The notes: generated from the sequence alone by a model not told the origin. A DNA stretch of 64,000 nucleotides from Gymnodinialimonas phycosphaerae (GCF_019195455.1 NZ_JAIMBW010000001.1:3128001-3192000); one strand, 5' to 3'. Positions 51,511 to 61,113 are shown, counted from the first letter of the stretch. Numbers and translations: made by a program.

Positions 51511-53187
51511 ATGGCGCAGCGTTTTCGCATCCCCTCTCCCATTCGGCTTGGCACGCTCGCGTGGCTGGCCGCCGCGACATGCCTCCTGCCCATGGCCGCC
51601 GTCGCCATCGCGGCGCTGACCGGCGGCACCGAGACGTTCTCGCGCCTCGCCGCCACCGTCTTGCCGCGCTACGCCGGCACCACTGCCCTCCTCATCGTTC
51701 TTGTGGGCACCGGTACAGCGATCATCGGCACGGGAAGCGCATGGCTGGTCACCGCCACTCGCTTCCCGGGCCGCCGTATCCTCGAGATCGCCCTCGCCCT
51801 GCCGCTGGCCTTCCCGGCATACGTCCTTGCCTATGCCTATACCGATTTCCTCGATCACCCGGGCTGGGTGCAAACCAGCCTGCGCGACTTCACAGGCTGG
51901 GGCCCGCGCGACTATTGGTTCCCCGAGATCCGGTCGATTGGCGGCGCGGCCCTCATGCTGACGCTGGTGCTATATCCCTACGTCTACCTGCTGACCCGCG
52001 CCGCGTTCCTGCAACAAAGCGCCACCGCCTATATCGCGGCCCGCACACTCGGCGCGGGCCCGACAGCCGCGTTTTTTCGCGTGTCCCTCCCCATCGCGCG
52101 GCCCGCCATCGCGGGCGGTGTGCTTCTTGCCCTGATGGAGACACTCGCGGATTTCGGCACCGTGTCGTATTTCGGCGTGCAGACCTTTGCGACGGGCATC
52201 TACCAGGCCTGGTATTCCTTCTTCGACCGGGGCGGCGCGGCGCAACTCGCCCTTTGCCTTCTGATCGTCGCCCTTGTCATCGCAGCGCTGGAGCGTCGCC
52301 AGCGCCGCGATCAGCGCCAACACGGCGCGGGTCGACGGTTCGAGGCGATGCAAGCGATCACCCTCAAAGGCTGGCGCGCGACCGGGGCGGTTGCCTTCTG
52401 CGCGCTGCCCGTCGTTCTAGGATTCGCCCTTCCGGTTGGTCTTTTGCTTTCCCTTGGCTGGGACAGCTTCGACAACATGCTCACCGACCGCTACCTGCGT
52501 TTCCTGCGCAACTCGCTGATCCTCGCCTCAATCGCCGCCGTTGTCACCGTCGCCGCAGCCGTGGTGCTTGGCTTCAATGCACGCCTGCATCCGACCCGTG
52601 CCGCGAAAGCCGCGATCCGCGTTGCGGGCCTTGGCTACGCGGTTCCGGGCGGCGTCATTGCCGTTGGTCTCATCGTGCCGTTCGCGGCGTTCGACAATGC
52701 GCTGGATGCCTTCATGGAGGCGCGCTTCGGCCTCGATACCGGCCTTCTGATCACCGGTTCCATATGGCTGCTGATCGCCGCTTACGGCGTCCGCTTCATG
52801 GCCGCCGCCCTGAGTGCCTATGATGCGGGCCTCAGCACGATCAACCCCAACGTCGACGCCGTCGCCCGCACCCTTGGCCGCAATCCGCGCCGGATGTTGT
52901 CCGGCGTGCATCTGCCGATCCTGCGGCCGTCGATCCTGACAGGTCTTCTGATTGTCTTCGTCGATGTGATGAAAGAGCTTCCCGCGACGCTGATCATGCG
53001 CCCGTTCAACTTCGACACGCTGGCCGTGCAAGCCCACCGCCTTGCGGCGGACGAAAGACTGGGAGAAGCCGCCGGCCCCTCCCTCCTGATCGCGGGCGTC
53101 GGGCTTTTGCCCGTCGTGCTTCTCTGCCTCAGCCTCGGCCGAGACCGCACCGCCCGCCGGTTCGTGCCCGAACCGCTCGAGGCGTAA
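51511..53187 (+). CDS. fbpB: Iron(III) ABC transporter permease
   Basis: 558 residues from MAQRFRIPSPIRLGT. Twelve hydrophobic helices make two fused ABC-permease domains; each carries an EAA-like loop (AARTLGAGPTAAFFRVSLPIARPAIAGG and VARTLGRNPRRMLSGVHLPILRPSILTG). This fused architecture is typical of FbpB/SfuB/FutB permeases. It would import Fe(III) delivered by FbpA (38289), encoded 12 kb away; the ATPase is not in the window. Upstream extension to 51424 lacks support. Palindromic repeats begin two bases after its stop. Confidence 0.9.
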   Translation: MAQRFRIPSPIRLGTLAWLAAATCLLPMAAVAIAALTGGTETFSRLAATVLPRYAGTTALLIVLVGTGTAIIGTGSAWLVTATRFPGRRILEIALALPLAFPAYVLAYAYTDFLDHPGWVQTSLRDFTGWGPRDYWFPEIRSIGGAALMLTLVLYPYVYLLTRAAFLQQSATAYIAARTLGAGPTAAFFRVSLPIARPAIAGGVLLALMETLADFGTVSYFGVQTFATGIYQAWYSFFDRGGAAQLALCLLIVALVIAALERRQRRDQRQHGAGRRFEAMQAITLKGWRATGAVAFCALPVVLGFALPVGLLLSLGWDSFDNMLTDRYLRFLRNSLILASIAAVVTVAAAVVLGFNARLHPTRAAKAAIRVAGLGYAVPGGVIAVGLIVPFAAFDNALDAFMEARFGLDTGLLITGSIWLLIAAYGVRFMAAALSAYDAGLSTINPNVDAVARTLGRNPRRMLSGVHLPILRPSILTGLLIVFVDVMKELPATLIMRPFNFDTLAVQAHRLAADERLGEAAGPSLLIAGVGLLPVVLLCLSLGRDRTARRFVPEPLEA

Positions 53188-53189
53188 CC

Positions 53190-53299
53190 AGAGCCTTGCA
53201 AGGCTCTGTGCAATCCCTTGCAAGGGATTGCGTCCCGCCCGACCCCACACTCCGCAGACAGAGCCTTGCAAGGCTCTGCACAAACTCTTGCAAGAGTTT
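53190..53299. repeat. Cluster of four 18-bp palindromes with CTTGCAAG core
   Basis: Perfect palindromes at 53190-53207, 53212-53229, 53260-53277 and 53282-53299 share CTTGCAAG. Arms differ: AGAGC/GCTCT (first and third), AATCC/GGATT (second), AAACT/AGTTT (fourth). Each pair of palindromes is joined by a four-base linker (GTGC, GCAC). They lie between convergent fbpB and leuC, starting two bases after the fbpB stop. Confidence 0.85.
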
Positions 53300-53324
53300 G
53301 GCTGCGCGTGGCGGCCGCGCGGTT

Positions 53325-54728
53325 CTACATCAGGTCTCGCACGTCGGTCAGACGGCCCGTGATTGCCGCTGCCGCCGCCATGGCAGGCGACATCAAGTGG
53401 GTGCGACCGCCGCGGCCTTGGCGGCCCTCGAAGTTACGGTTGGACGTCGCCGCGCAGCGCTCACCCGGTGCCAATTGGTCCGGGTTCATCGCCAGGCACA
53501 TGGAACACCCCGCAAGGCGCCATTCAAAGCCCGCCTCCTTGAAGATATCGGCCAGGCCTTCCTCTTCCGCCTGCGCCCGCACGAGGCCCGAGCCCGGCAC
53601 GATCATCGCGCGCTTCACGGCAACTTTCTTGCCCTTCAGGATCTCTGCGGCGGCACGCAGGTCCTCGATCCGCCCGTTGGTGCAGGAGCCGATGAAGACC
53701 GTGTCGATCTCGATCTCATTCAGCGGCGTGCCAGCGGTCAGGCCCATGTAGTCCAACGACCGCTGCGCCGCCCCGACTTTTCCGCCCTCGAAGCTGTCGG
53801 CTGCGGGGACCACAGCCGTAATCGGCAGCACATCCTCGGGCGACGTCCCCCACGTCACCACCGGCGCGATATCCTCGCCCCGGATCGTGATGACCTTGTC
53901 CCAATGGGCGTCATCATCGCTGTAGAGCGTCTTCCACCACGCCAGCGCGGCCTCCCACTGGGCGCCCTTGGGCGCGTGGGGGCGGCCCATGCAATACTCG
54001 AACGTCTTCTCGTCCGGCGCGATGATGCCTGCGCGCGCGCCACCTTCGATCGCCATGTTGCAGACGGTCATGCGCCCTTCCATGGACAGATCGCGGATCG
54101 CCTCACCGCAGTATTCGATGACGTAGCCAGTGCCGCCCGCCGTCCCGGTCTCACCAATGACGGTAAGGGTGATGTCCTTGGCGGTCACACCGGGGGCAAG
54201 CTTGCCCGTGATCTCCACCTTCATGTTCTTGGACTTCTTCTGGATCAGCGTCTGCGTCGCCAGAACGTGTTCCACCTCACTGGTGCCAATCCCGTGGGCC
54301 AGGGCCCCGAACGCGCCATGGGTGGCGGTGTGGCTGTCGCCACAGACCACGGTCATGCCGGGCAGGGTCCAGCCCTGCTCGGGCCCGACGATGTGCACGA
54401 TGCCTTGGCGCACGTCGGACACAGGGTAGTAGTGAATCCCGAAATCCTTGGCGTTCTTGTCCAATGCCGCGACCTGAATGGCGCTGTCCTCGGTCATGTT
54501 CTTGGGATCGTCGCGGCCTTCCGTGGTGGGAACGTTGTGGTCCGGCACGGCGATGGTCTTGTCGGGCGCGTGGACCTTGCGGCCCGCCATGCGCAGCCCC
54601 TCGAACGCCTGCGGGCTGGTCACTTCGTGGACCAGGTGGCGGTCGATATACAGAAGGCAGGTGCCGTCCTCGGCCTCGTGGGCCAAATGTGCGTCCCAGA
54701 TTTTATCGTAGAGTGTTTTGCCAGTCAT
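53325..54728 (-). CDS. leuC: 3-Isopropylmalate dehydratase large subunit
   Basis: 467 residues of the aconitase family. Iron-sulfur cysteines are in [13 protein letters not shown] and [13 protein letters not shown], and [31 protein letters not shown] and [22 protein letters not shown] are family signatures. It forms the isopropylmalate isomerase with LeuD. The gene is alone here, divergent from an MscS channel gene and convergent with fbpB. Confidence 0.96.
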   Translation of the reverse strand: MTGKTLYDKIWDAHLAHEAEDGTCLLYIDRHLVHEVTSPQAFEGLRMAGRKVHAPDKTIAVPDHNVPTTEGRDDPKNMTEDSAIQVAALDKNAKDFGIHYYPVSDVRQGIVHIVGPEQGWTLPGMTVVCGDSHTATHGAFGALAHGIGTSEVEHVLATQTLIQKKSKNMKVEITGKLAPGVTAKDITLTVIGETGTAGGTGYVIEYCGEAIRDLSMEGRMTVCNMAIEGGARAGIIAPDEKTFEYCMGRPHAPKGAQWEAALAWWKTLYSDDDAHWDKVITIRGEDIAPVVTWGTSPEDVLPITAVVPAADSFEGGKVGAAQRSLDYMGLTAGTPLNEIEIDTVFIGSCTNGRIEDLRAAAEILKGKKVAVKRAMIVPGSGLVRAQAEEEGLADIFKEAGFEWRLAGCSMCLAMNPDQLAPGERCAATSNRNFEGRQGRGGRTHLMSPAMAAAAAITGRLTDVRDLM

Positions 54729-54971
54729 GGCTGTGTCCTGTCAGCAAATGGGAATAGTTCTGGTCGATATCGTCAGGCGCGCGCTCATAGCCCACCAAGG
54801 CAAAGCGTCTGCGCGCCGAAAAAGCGCCAAGGCAGGCGCGCACAGTCGCCGATATCGAAAAAGCGGATCATTGCGCTGGAATTACACGCGTGCGCAGGTC
54901 TTGCCAAGTGGCAGCGCTTGCTCCCCTCCCGTCTGCGCGGCTAGGCTGACAATAGGCAGCCGAGGACCCGA

Positions 54972-56315
54972 ATGGACCCTGAAGACATCCCAGCAGAGAT
55001 TCCCGACACCGAAGCCGAGGCGTTGGACGCGGCTATTGGTGAGATATCGGGTCTGATCGGCCAAGTAGAGACATTCTTGACCTCGCTCCTGCGTCCCTGG
55101 AATGCCTATCAGGTCGGCATAATCATCGCCCTTCTGGCTGTCGCGTGGCTGATGAAACGGGTCTTGGGCCCGCGCATCCGGTCCTGGATGGCCTCCCGCG
55201 AGGGCTGGCCCACGTGGCGGATGCGCATCCTTGCCATCGTTCATCGACGCTTGTTCATCATCTTTTTCGTGATCCTGATCTGGATCACCGTCCTTTTGAT
55301 GCGCGAGGTCACGTGGCCTTCACGGTCCTTTCTTCTCACCATCGTGGCCGAGCTTTCCTCAGCCTGGCTGTTTGTGGTCTTCGCCACCCGCCTGATCCGC
55401 TCGGCCTTTCTGCGCGGCATCGTGCGCTATGGCGCATGGACCTTCGTGACGCTGGCGATCCTGAATCTGACGGATGAGGCCGCAACGCTTCTGGATTCCG
55501 TGGGCTTCAACCTGGGCGATGCCCGCCTGTCGCTGTTGACGCTGGTCCAGGGGATCCTGGTCGTCACCACCCTCGTTGTGATTGCGCGTTTCCTGACCAG
55601 TACCGCCACCGGCCGCATTCAGAAGAACGAGGAAATCTCGCCCTCCATGCAGGTGCTGGCGGTGAAGTTTCTGCAAGTGGTCTTCTACGGCGTCGCCATC
55701 TACATGGGCCTACGCCTGACTGGGATCGACCTGACCGGCCTGGCGGTGCTGTCCGGTGCCATCGGTGTGGGCCTTGGCTTCGGCCTTCAAAAAGTGGTGT
55801 CGAACCTCGTTTCCGGCATCATCATCCTGCTAGACAAGTCGATCAAACCCGGTGACGTGATTTCACTGGGGGAAACCTTCGGCTGGATCAATTCGCTTGG
55901 CGCGCGGTACGTCAGCGTGGTCACGCGGGACGGCAAGGAATACCTGATTCCGAACGAGGACCTGATCACCAACCAAGTGGTCAACTGGTCTCATTCCAAC
56001 GAGTTCGTCCGCCTGGATATCTATTTCGGCACTTCTTACGGCGACGATCCCCACATCGTGCGAAAACTGGCGACTGAGGCCGCAAAAGGCGTGGAGCGTG
56101 TCCTGACCCACCGCGCACCCGTCTGCCATATCGTGGGGTTCGGGGATTCCTCTGTAGATTACATCCTGCGCTTCTGGATCAAGGACCCGACGGGCGGCCT
56201 GACCAATATCCGTGGCAACGTCTACCTGGCCCTATGGGACACGTTTCACGACCACAATATCTCGATACCTTTCCCGCAGCGCGAAGTCAGAATGCTGGAC
56301 GACAAGGCGGGTTAG
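54972..56315 (+). CDS. MscS-family mechanosensitive channel
   Basis: 447 residues. An N-terminal acidic stretch precedes about five membrane helices; the MscS core has the pore helix GAIGVGLGFGLQKVVSNLVSGIIILLDKSIKPGDVI and the cytoplasmic beta domain (VVTRDGKEYLIPNEDLITNQVVNWSHSN, RNVYLALWDTFHDHNISIPFPQREV). It releases small solutes on osmotic downshock in the inner membrane. It overlaps the ThDP enzyme gene end by four bases on the opposite strand. Confidence 0.93.
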   Translation: MDPEDIPAEIPDTEAEALDAAIGEISGLIGQVETFLTSLLRPWNAYQVGIIIALLAVAWLMKRVLGPRIRSWMASREGWPTWRMRILAIVHRRLFIIFFVILIWITVLLMREVTWPSRSFLLTIVAELSSAWLFVVFATRLIRSAFLRGIVRYGAWTFVTLAILNLTDEAATLLDSVGFNLGDARLSLLTLVQGILVVTTLVVIARFLTSTATGRIQKNEEISPSMQVLAVKFLQVVFYGVAIYMGLRLTGIDLTGLAVLSGAIGVGLGFGLQKVVSNLVSGIIILLDKSIKPGDVISLGETFGWINSLGARYVSVVTRDGKEYLIPNEDLITNQVVNWSHSNEFVRLDIYFGTSYGDDPHIVRKLATEAAKGVERVLTHRAPVCHIVGFGDSSVDYILRFWIKDPTGGLTNIRGNVYLALWDTFHDHNISIPFPQREVRMLDDKAG

Positions 56316-57928
56316 AGACTTTTCGTGGTGGCCAGCATTCTGGGGTCCAACGCCAGTTCGATGATGTGCAAGCCGCCTTTCAGCGCCTCGGTGTAAGCCT
56401 GTGCGAATTGCGCATTCTCGGTCACCAGATGCCCGGTTCCACCATAGGCCCCCGCCAAGGCCGCGTAGTCGGGATTGAACAAATCCGTGCCGGACACCCG
56501 CCCCGGATAATTCTTTTCCTGATGCATCCGAATGGTACCATACCGCCCGTTGTTGGCGACGATCACGATGATATCCGCGCCATGCTGCCGCGCGGTGGAC
56601 AGCTCTTGGATCGTCATCTGCAGGCAGCCGTCCCCGGCGAGGCAGATCACGGGCTGACCGGGGTTTTGCAGCTTGGCCGAGACGGCGGCAGGCAAGCCAT
56701 ACCCCATGGAGCCCGAGGTCGGCGCGATCTGCGTCCCGAACTTCCGGAACCGGTAGTAGCGATGCAGGAACGCCGCGTAGTTTCCCGCGCCGTTGGTGAT
56801 GATCGTGTCCGGGCTCGCGTTGTCACGCAGCCAGCAGATCACCTGCTCCATCTGCACTTTGCCGGGGGTGGGCTGCGGGATTTGCCACGCCTCGTATTCG
56901 GCGCGGGCCTGCGCCGCCCCTCGGTCCGGGCTTTGCCGGACCTGCTCGAGCAATTGATATACCATTGATATAGGTGTGCCCGTCACAGCGAAGGTCGCGG
57001 GGTAGGTCCTGCTTGCGGCCTCCGGCGCCGCGTTGACCTGAAGGATCGGCGGCGGATCGGCGGGATCGATCAGGGTGAAATCAGCGGTCGTGATGTCGTT
57101 CAGCTCGGCCCCCAGCAGCAAGATGCAATCCGCCGCGCTCAGGCGCTTTTGCAGCGCGGGGTTCGCGCCGACCCCAAGGTCTCCGGCGTAATTCGGGTGG
57201 TCGTTGTCGATGTAGTCTTGCCGTCGGAAGGTGACGGCAATCGGTGCGCCTGTCTTTTCAGCCAGCGCTTGGGCACTTTTCTTGTCGGTCTCGCTCCAAT
57301 GCGGGCCACCACACAGGATCAAGGGCCGCTCCGCCAGCTTCAACGCTTCCACCATCGGCGTGATGTCATCGCCGTGAACGCTGGCCATCGCCCGCGCGCC
57401 GGGGCGCTGTTTCGGCGGCTCCGCCATGGCGGAAAGGATATCTTCGGGCAGCGCCAGAACAACCGGACCGGGGCGTCCGGCCATCGCCACGGCAAAGGCG
57501 CGATCGATATATTCGGCCAAACGGTCGGTGCGCTCCACCTCGGCCACCCACTTTACCAACGGCCCGAAGAATGCCCTGTAATCAACCTCTTGAAACACAC
57601 CGCGATCCCGGTGCTTCAGGGGCACCTGCCCCACGAAACACACCAGGGGCGTCGCGTCATGCATCGCGATATGCAGCCCGGCGGAGGCATTTGTCGCCCC
57701 CGGCCCACGCGTCACAAACAGCACCCCCGGCGTGCCGGTCATCTTGCCATGGGCTTCCGCCATCATGGCTGCGCCGCCTTCCTGACGGCAGACGATGTTG
57801 GGAATGTCGTGGTCGTAAAGTCCGTCCAGCGCGGCCAGAAAACTCTCTCCGGGGACCGAGAACACCCGCCCCACGCCATGCATCGCCAACCGATCCGCAA
57901 GAATTTTTCCGCCGTGTTGGTTTGTCAT
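56312..57928 (-). CDS. Thiamine diphosphate-dependent enzyme, acetolactate synthase-like
   Basis: 538 residues. The N-terminal domain has VFSVPGESFLAALDGLYD and the catalytic Glu in CRQEGGAAMMAEAHGK; the C-terminal domain has the ThDP motif GDGCLQMTIQELSTARQHGADIIVIVANNGRYG. The GPGATNASAGLHIAMHDATPLV stretch is acetolactate-synthase-like. No FAD-binding motif typical of true IlvB and no small-subunit gene are seen, so oxalyl-CoA-, benzoylformate- or sulfoacetaldehyde-type relatives remain possible. An upstream extension to 58087 was rejected. Confidence 0.85.
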   Translation of the reverse strand: MTNQHGGKILADRLAMHGVGRVFSVPGESFLAALDGLYDHDIPNIVCRQEGGAAMMAEAHGKMTGTPGVLFVTRGPGATNASAGLHIAMHDATPLVCFVGQVPLKHRDRGVFQEVDYRAFFGPLVKWVAEVERTDRLAEYIDRAFAVAMAGRPGPVVLALPEDILSAMAEPPKQRPGARAMASVHGDDITPMVEALKLAERPLILCGGPHWSETDKKSAQALAEKTGAPIAVTFRRQDYIDNDHPNYAGDLGVGANPALQKRLSAADCILLLGAELNDITTADFTLIDPADPPPILQVNAAPEAASRTYPATFAVTGTPISMVYQLLEQVRQSPDRGAAQARAEYEAWQIPQPTPGKVQMEQVICWLRDNASPDTIITNGAGNYAAFLHRYYRFRKFGTQIAPTSGSMGYGLPAAVSAKLQNPGQPVICLAGDGCLQMTIQELSTARQHGADIIVIVANNGRYGTIRMHQEKNYPGRVSGTDLFNPDYAALAGAYGGTGHLVTENAQFAQAYTEALKGGLHIIELALDPRMLATTKSL

Positions 57929-57980
57929 GGAGCGCTCCGGAGTTATCGTCTTGAAGAATGTGTGAACAGGAGTGGCTGCG

Positions 57981-58520
57981 ATGTCCAGCGGAAGACTATT
58001 GGGAATATGCGGCTCGCTCAGGGCGGCGTCGTTCAACGCGATGTTGATGCGTGAGGCGGCAACGACCTTTGACGCCCAGACGTTCATTGAAGGGGATATC
58101 CGCTTCCCCCTCTATGACGGGGACCTGGAAGAGGCCGAGGGTATTCCCGCCGCCGTCCAAACACTGGCGGATCAAATCGACGCGGCAGACGCCGTGTTGA
58201 TCGTGGGGCCAGAATACAACAAGGCCATTTCCGGCGTGTTGAAGAACGCTTTGGATTGGATCAGCCGCACAGAGGGCAACCCGTGGCTGCACAAACCCAC
58301 AGCGATCCTGTCTGCAACAGCCGGTCGGTCCGGCGGGGAGCGGACGCAATCAAGCATGCGAGAGTGCATGGCAGGCTTCCGCCCGCACATGGTTCTGGGT
58401 CCCGCCGTCCTGGTCGGCAGCGCAAGCCAGTCGTTTGAGGATGGCAAGGTGTCGAACGAGATCAACCGCAAGGCGATTGAAGGGCTGATGGCCGAGCTTC
58501 GGTCGGCGGCAGGCCTCTAG
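57981..58520 (+). CDS. NADPH-dependent FMN reductase family protein
   Basis: 179 residues from MSSGRLLGICGSLRAASFNAML, with the flavodoxin-like phosphate loop GSLRAASFN and the segment VGPEYNKAISGVLKNALDWISR characteristic of the NAD(P)H:FMN/azo-reductase family. It reduces FMN or quinones with NADPH. AGGAG is 10 bases before the ATG; a GTG at 57972 is too near that site. Divergent from the ThDP enzyme gene and convergent with the FAD oxidoreductase gene. Confidence 0.9.
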   Translation: MSSGRLLGICGSLRAASFNAMLMREAATTFDAQTFIEGDIRFPLYDGDLEEAEGIPAAVQTLADQIDAADAVLIVGPEYNKAISGVLKNALDWISRTEGNPWLHKPTAILSATAGRSGGERTQSSMRECMAGFRPHMVLGPAVLVGSASQSFEDGKVSNEINRKAIEGLMAELRSAAGL

Positions 58521-59536
58521 AAGCTTGCCTCCGGGCGGAAATCATCGGGAATCGTGTCGGTCCCATCAACGATCAGATCCGCCAACATCTGCGCCATCAC
58601 CGGTGCCATGGCGAGGCCGATCTTGAAGCCCCCATTGGCGATATAGGCCCCTTGGTGCAGCGGATGCGGCCCGACCATCGGCGCGCGGCTTTTCGCCCGC
58701 GGCCGCAGCCCCGCCCACCGTTCGATCACCGGCGCGTCCCGCAGGAACGGCACCGCAGCGCGCGCCTTCTCGATCAGCAGATCAAGTTGTCCGTCGGTGG
58801 CGGTCGGATCGTCGAATTCCCGCTCTGTGGTGGAGCCAATCGCCACCGTTCCATCACCATGCGGCACAATGTGGAGGCCATCGACAAACACTTGCGACGC
58901 ATCGCGCAGGTCCGCCCGCAACAGCGCCGCCTGCCCCTTGATCGGCGCCCCCACCAACTTGCCTCGTGCATCGGAAATGCGCATCAGGTCGTCGGCGCCT
59001 GTCGCCCAAACCTCAATCCCGCTTTTCGCGCCCGTCGGAAGGATCTGCACCCCTGATGAAACCAACGCCGCAGCCAAGGCAACGCAGGCTTGGCGCGGAT
59101 GAATGCGCGCTGTGAGAGTATCATGGATCACAATGCCCGTGGGCGACGGGATGTCCGTCTTTGATATTACCTGCCACGTATAGCGCCCCTCCCAAAGGTC
59201 TTTGGCCGTCTCAGAACGCTGATGGGCCAAAGCCACGGCGGCCTCATCGGTGAGGGGTTGAACGCGTCCGGTGCGGGCGTAGCCGGGGTTTTTGCCGCCG
59301 ATCTTCGCCACGTCCATCCAAAGCGCCTCCGCCTCGTGCAGGGCCTTGAACTGCATCGCTTTCTTCGCATTCCAATTCTCTGGCACATGGGGTGCCAAGG
59401 CGCCAACGATCCCACCAGACGCCCCTGCGCCCACACCCTTCGGGTCGATCACCCGCACCTTCGCGCCGCGCGTCACCAGCATCCAGGCGCACATCAGGCC
59501 GATAATCCCGGCGCCTCGGATCGTGATATCAGTCAT
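58517..59536 (-). CDS. FAD-dependent oxidoreductase (DAO family), MnmC2-like
   Basis: 339 residues from MTDITIRGAGIIGLMCAWMLVTRGAKVRVIDPKGVGAGASGGIVGALAPHVPENWN. The glycine-rich FAD motif and the GASGG...GAL.P stretch occur in the C-terminal, FAD domain of bifunctional MnmC, and the C-terminus GAYIANGGFKIGLAMAPVMAQ is typical of DAO enzymes. It is divergent from mnmD (59591) with only 54 bases between. Glycine/D-amino acid oxidase activity is the alternative. Confidence 0.75.
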   Translation of the reverse strand: MTDITIRGAGIIGLMCAWMLVTRGAKVRVIDPKGVGAGASGGIVGALAPHVPENWNAKKAMQFKALHEAEALWMDVAKIGGKNPGYARTGRVQPLTDEAAVALAHQRSETAKDLWEGRYTWQVISKTDIPSPTGIVIHDTLTARIHPRQACVALAAALVSSGVQILPTGAKSGIEVWATGADDLMRISDARGKLVGAPIKGQAALLRADLRDASQVFVDGLHIVPHGDGTVAIGSTTEREFDDPTATDGQLDLLIEKARAAVPFLRDAPVIERWAGLRPRAKSRAPMVGPHPLHQGAYIANGGFKIGLAMAPVMAQMLADLIVDGTDTIPDDFRPEASF

Positions 59537-59590
59537 TGCAACTCCACAGGTCTTGGCAGAACGTCCGCGCATCATGGGATAGGGCGCAAG

Positions 59591-60247
59591 ATGGGCAAGG
59601 ACCAGCATAAGATCGAATGGCGCGGCGATGTCCCGATTTCGGTGCAGTTTGGCGACCCGTTTTACTCTCTCAAGGATGGTCTGGCGGAAACGCGGTACGT
59701 GTTTCTGGATGGAAACGACCTGCCTGCGCGATTTCGGGACGGGTTTCACGTGGTCGAACTGGGGTTCGGGACGGGGCTTAATTTCCTTGCTACCCTTCAG
59801 GCGTTTCGCGCGGCGGGCGTGGTTGGCAAGCTGCACTTCACTTCATTCGAAGAGCACCCGATGACACCAAAAGATCGCGCCCGCGCTTTGGCTTCCTTCC
59901 CCGATTTGCCGGTGGAAGCTTTGTTGGATCACGACCTGAGCCAACCTGTCAGCGGATCTGATTTCACGCTTGAAGTCATATACGGCGATGCCCGAGCAAC
60001 AGTGCCTAACTTGCGCGTTAGAGCCGATGCCTGGTTTCTTGATGGCTTCGCGCCGGCCCTTAATCCCGAGCTTTGGGAAGATGACCTGCTTCACGCCGTC
60101 GCCCTTCACACCGCGCCCGGCGGCACCTTTGCCACCTACACCGCCGTGGGAAGGATCAGGCGAACCTTGGCCGCCGCCGGCTTCGATGTGGAGCGCACGA
60201 AGGGCTTCAACGCCAAACCCCATATGACGCGGGGGCGGATGCCATGA
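59591..60247 (+). CDS. mnmD: tRNA U34 5-methylaminomethyl-2-thiouridine methyltransferase (MnmC1/MnmD)
   Basis: 218 residues. The N-terminal half of MnmC: WRGDVPISVQFGDPFYSLKDGLAETRYVFLDGNDL, SAM-binding motif VVELGFGTGLNFLATLQAF and the DAWFLDGFAPALNPELW signature. It methylates the modified wobble uridine of tRNA in the last step of mnm5s2U34 synthesis. In E. coli the same protein is fused to an FAD oxidase; here the FAD partner gene is the divergent neighbour. It overlaps the next gene by four bases (ATGA). Confidence 0.93.
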   Translation: MGKDQHKIEWRGDVPISVQFGDPFYSLKDGLAETRYVFLDGNDLPARFRDGFHVVELGFGTGLNFLATLQAFRAAGVVGKLHFTSFEEHPMTPKDRARALASFPDLPVEALLDHDLSQPVSGSDFTLEVIYGDARATVPNLRVRADAWFLDGFAPALNPELWEDDLLHAVALHTAPGGTFATYTAVGRIRRTLAAAGFDVERTKGFNAKPHMTRGRMP

Positions 60248-61113
60248 ACAGCAATCCCCGCCTTGGCATTTACCTGATGATCGCCACCACATTCGTCTTT
60301 GCCATGCAGGACGGGATCAGCCGCCATCTGGCCGGGGAATACAACGTCTTCATGGTCGTAATGATCCGCTACTGGTTCTTCGCGGCCTTCGTCATCACCA
60401 TCGCCGCGCGCCAGGCTGGCGGCATCCGGGCGGCAGCGAAAACGGAGCAGCCCGTCGTGCAAGCCTTCCGAGGCGCACTTCTGGCCGCCGAAATATGCGT
60501 CATGGTCGGCGCATTCGTCCTTTTGGGGCTGGTCGAGGCGCATGCAATCTTCACCTGTTACCCTCTTCTGGTCGCCGCCCTTTCCGGGCCGGTCCTGGGC
60601 GAAAAAGTCGGCTGGCGGCGATGGACGGCGATCGGCATCGGCTTCGTCGGCGTGCTGGTAATCCTGCAACCTGGGATCGGCGTCTTTTCGGTCTACGCGC
60701 TTGTACCGCTGGCCTCGGCCTTCATGTTCGCGCTTTACAATCTGCTGACCCGCTACGTCGCCGCAAAAGACCGCGCCGCAACCAGCTTCTTTTGGACCGG
60801 CACGGTGGGCGCGGTCGTGACCACCTGCATTGGCATCTGGTTCTGGGAGCCGATGAGCAGCACCGATTGGGCGTGGATGGCCACGCTTTGCGTGACCGGC
60901 GCGACGGGGCATTACCTGCTGATCAAGACCTACGAGGTGGCCGAAGCCTCGGCGGTGCAGCCCTTCGCCTACCTGCAACTGGTCTTCGCGTCGTCTCTGG
61001 GGTTGGTGGTGTTTGGCGAAACACTGGCACCAAACGTCATCATCGGCGCGGGCATCGTGATTTGCGCGGGGTTGTTCACGCTGTGGCGGGCCCGTGTGGT
61101 GGCAGAGAGTTGA
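60244..61113 (+). CDS. DMT/EamA-family transporter
   Basis: 289 residues from MNSNPRLGIYLMIATTFVFAMQDGISRHLAGEYNVFMVVMIRYWF, ten hydrophobic helices in two EamA repeats, each with the GVLVILQPGIGVFS-type turn. It overlaps mnmD by four bases, so the two are cotranscribed, but the pairing is probably incidental. It ends one base before the convergent crtB stop. Substrate unknown. Confidence 0.87.
   Translation: MNSNPRLGIYLMIATTFVFAMQDGISRHLAGEYNVFMVVMIRYWFFAAFVITIAARQAGGIRAAAKTEQPVVQAFRGALLAAEICVMVGAFVLLGLVEAHAIFTCYPLLVAALSGPVLGEKVGWRRWTAIGIGFVGVLVILQPGIGVFSVYALVPLASAFMFALYNLLTRYVAAKDRAATSFFWTGTVGAVVTTCIGIWFWEPMSSTDWAWMATLCVTGATGHYLLIKTYEVAEASAVQPFAYLQLVFASSLGLVVFGETLAPNVIIGAGIVICAGLFTLWRARVVAES

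Noticed and set aside
53196..54944. Long plus-strand open frame (582 codons) across leuC
   Set aside because: It is antisense to leuC for almost its full length; the protein is His/Arg/Gly-rich without family motifs, a common shadow of GC-rich genes.
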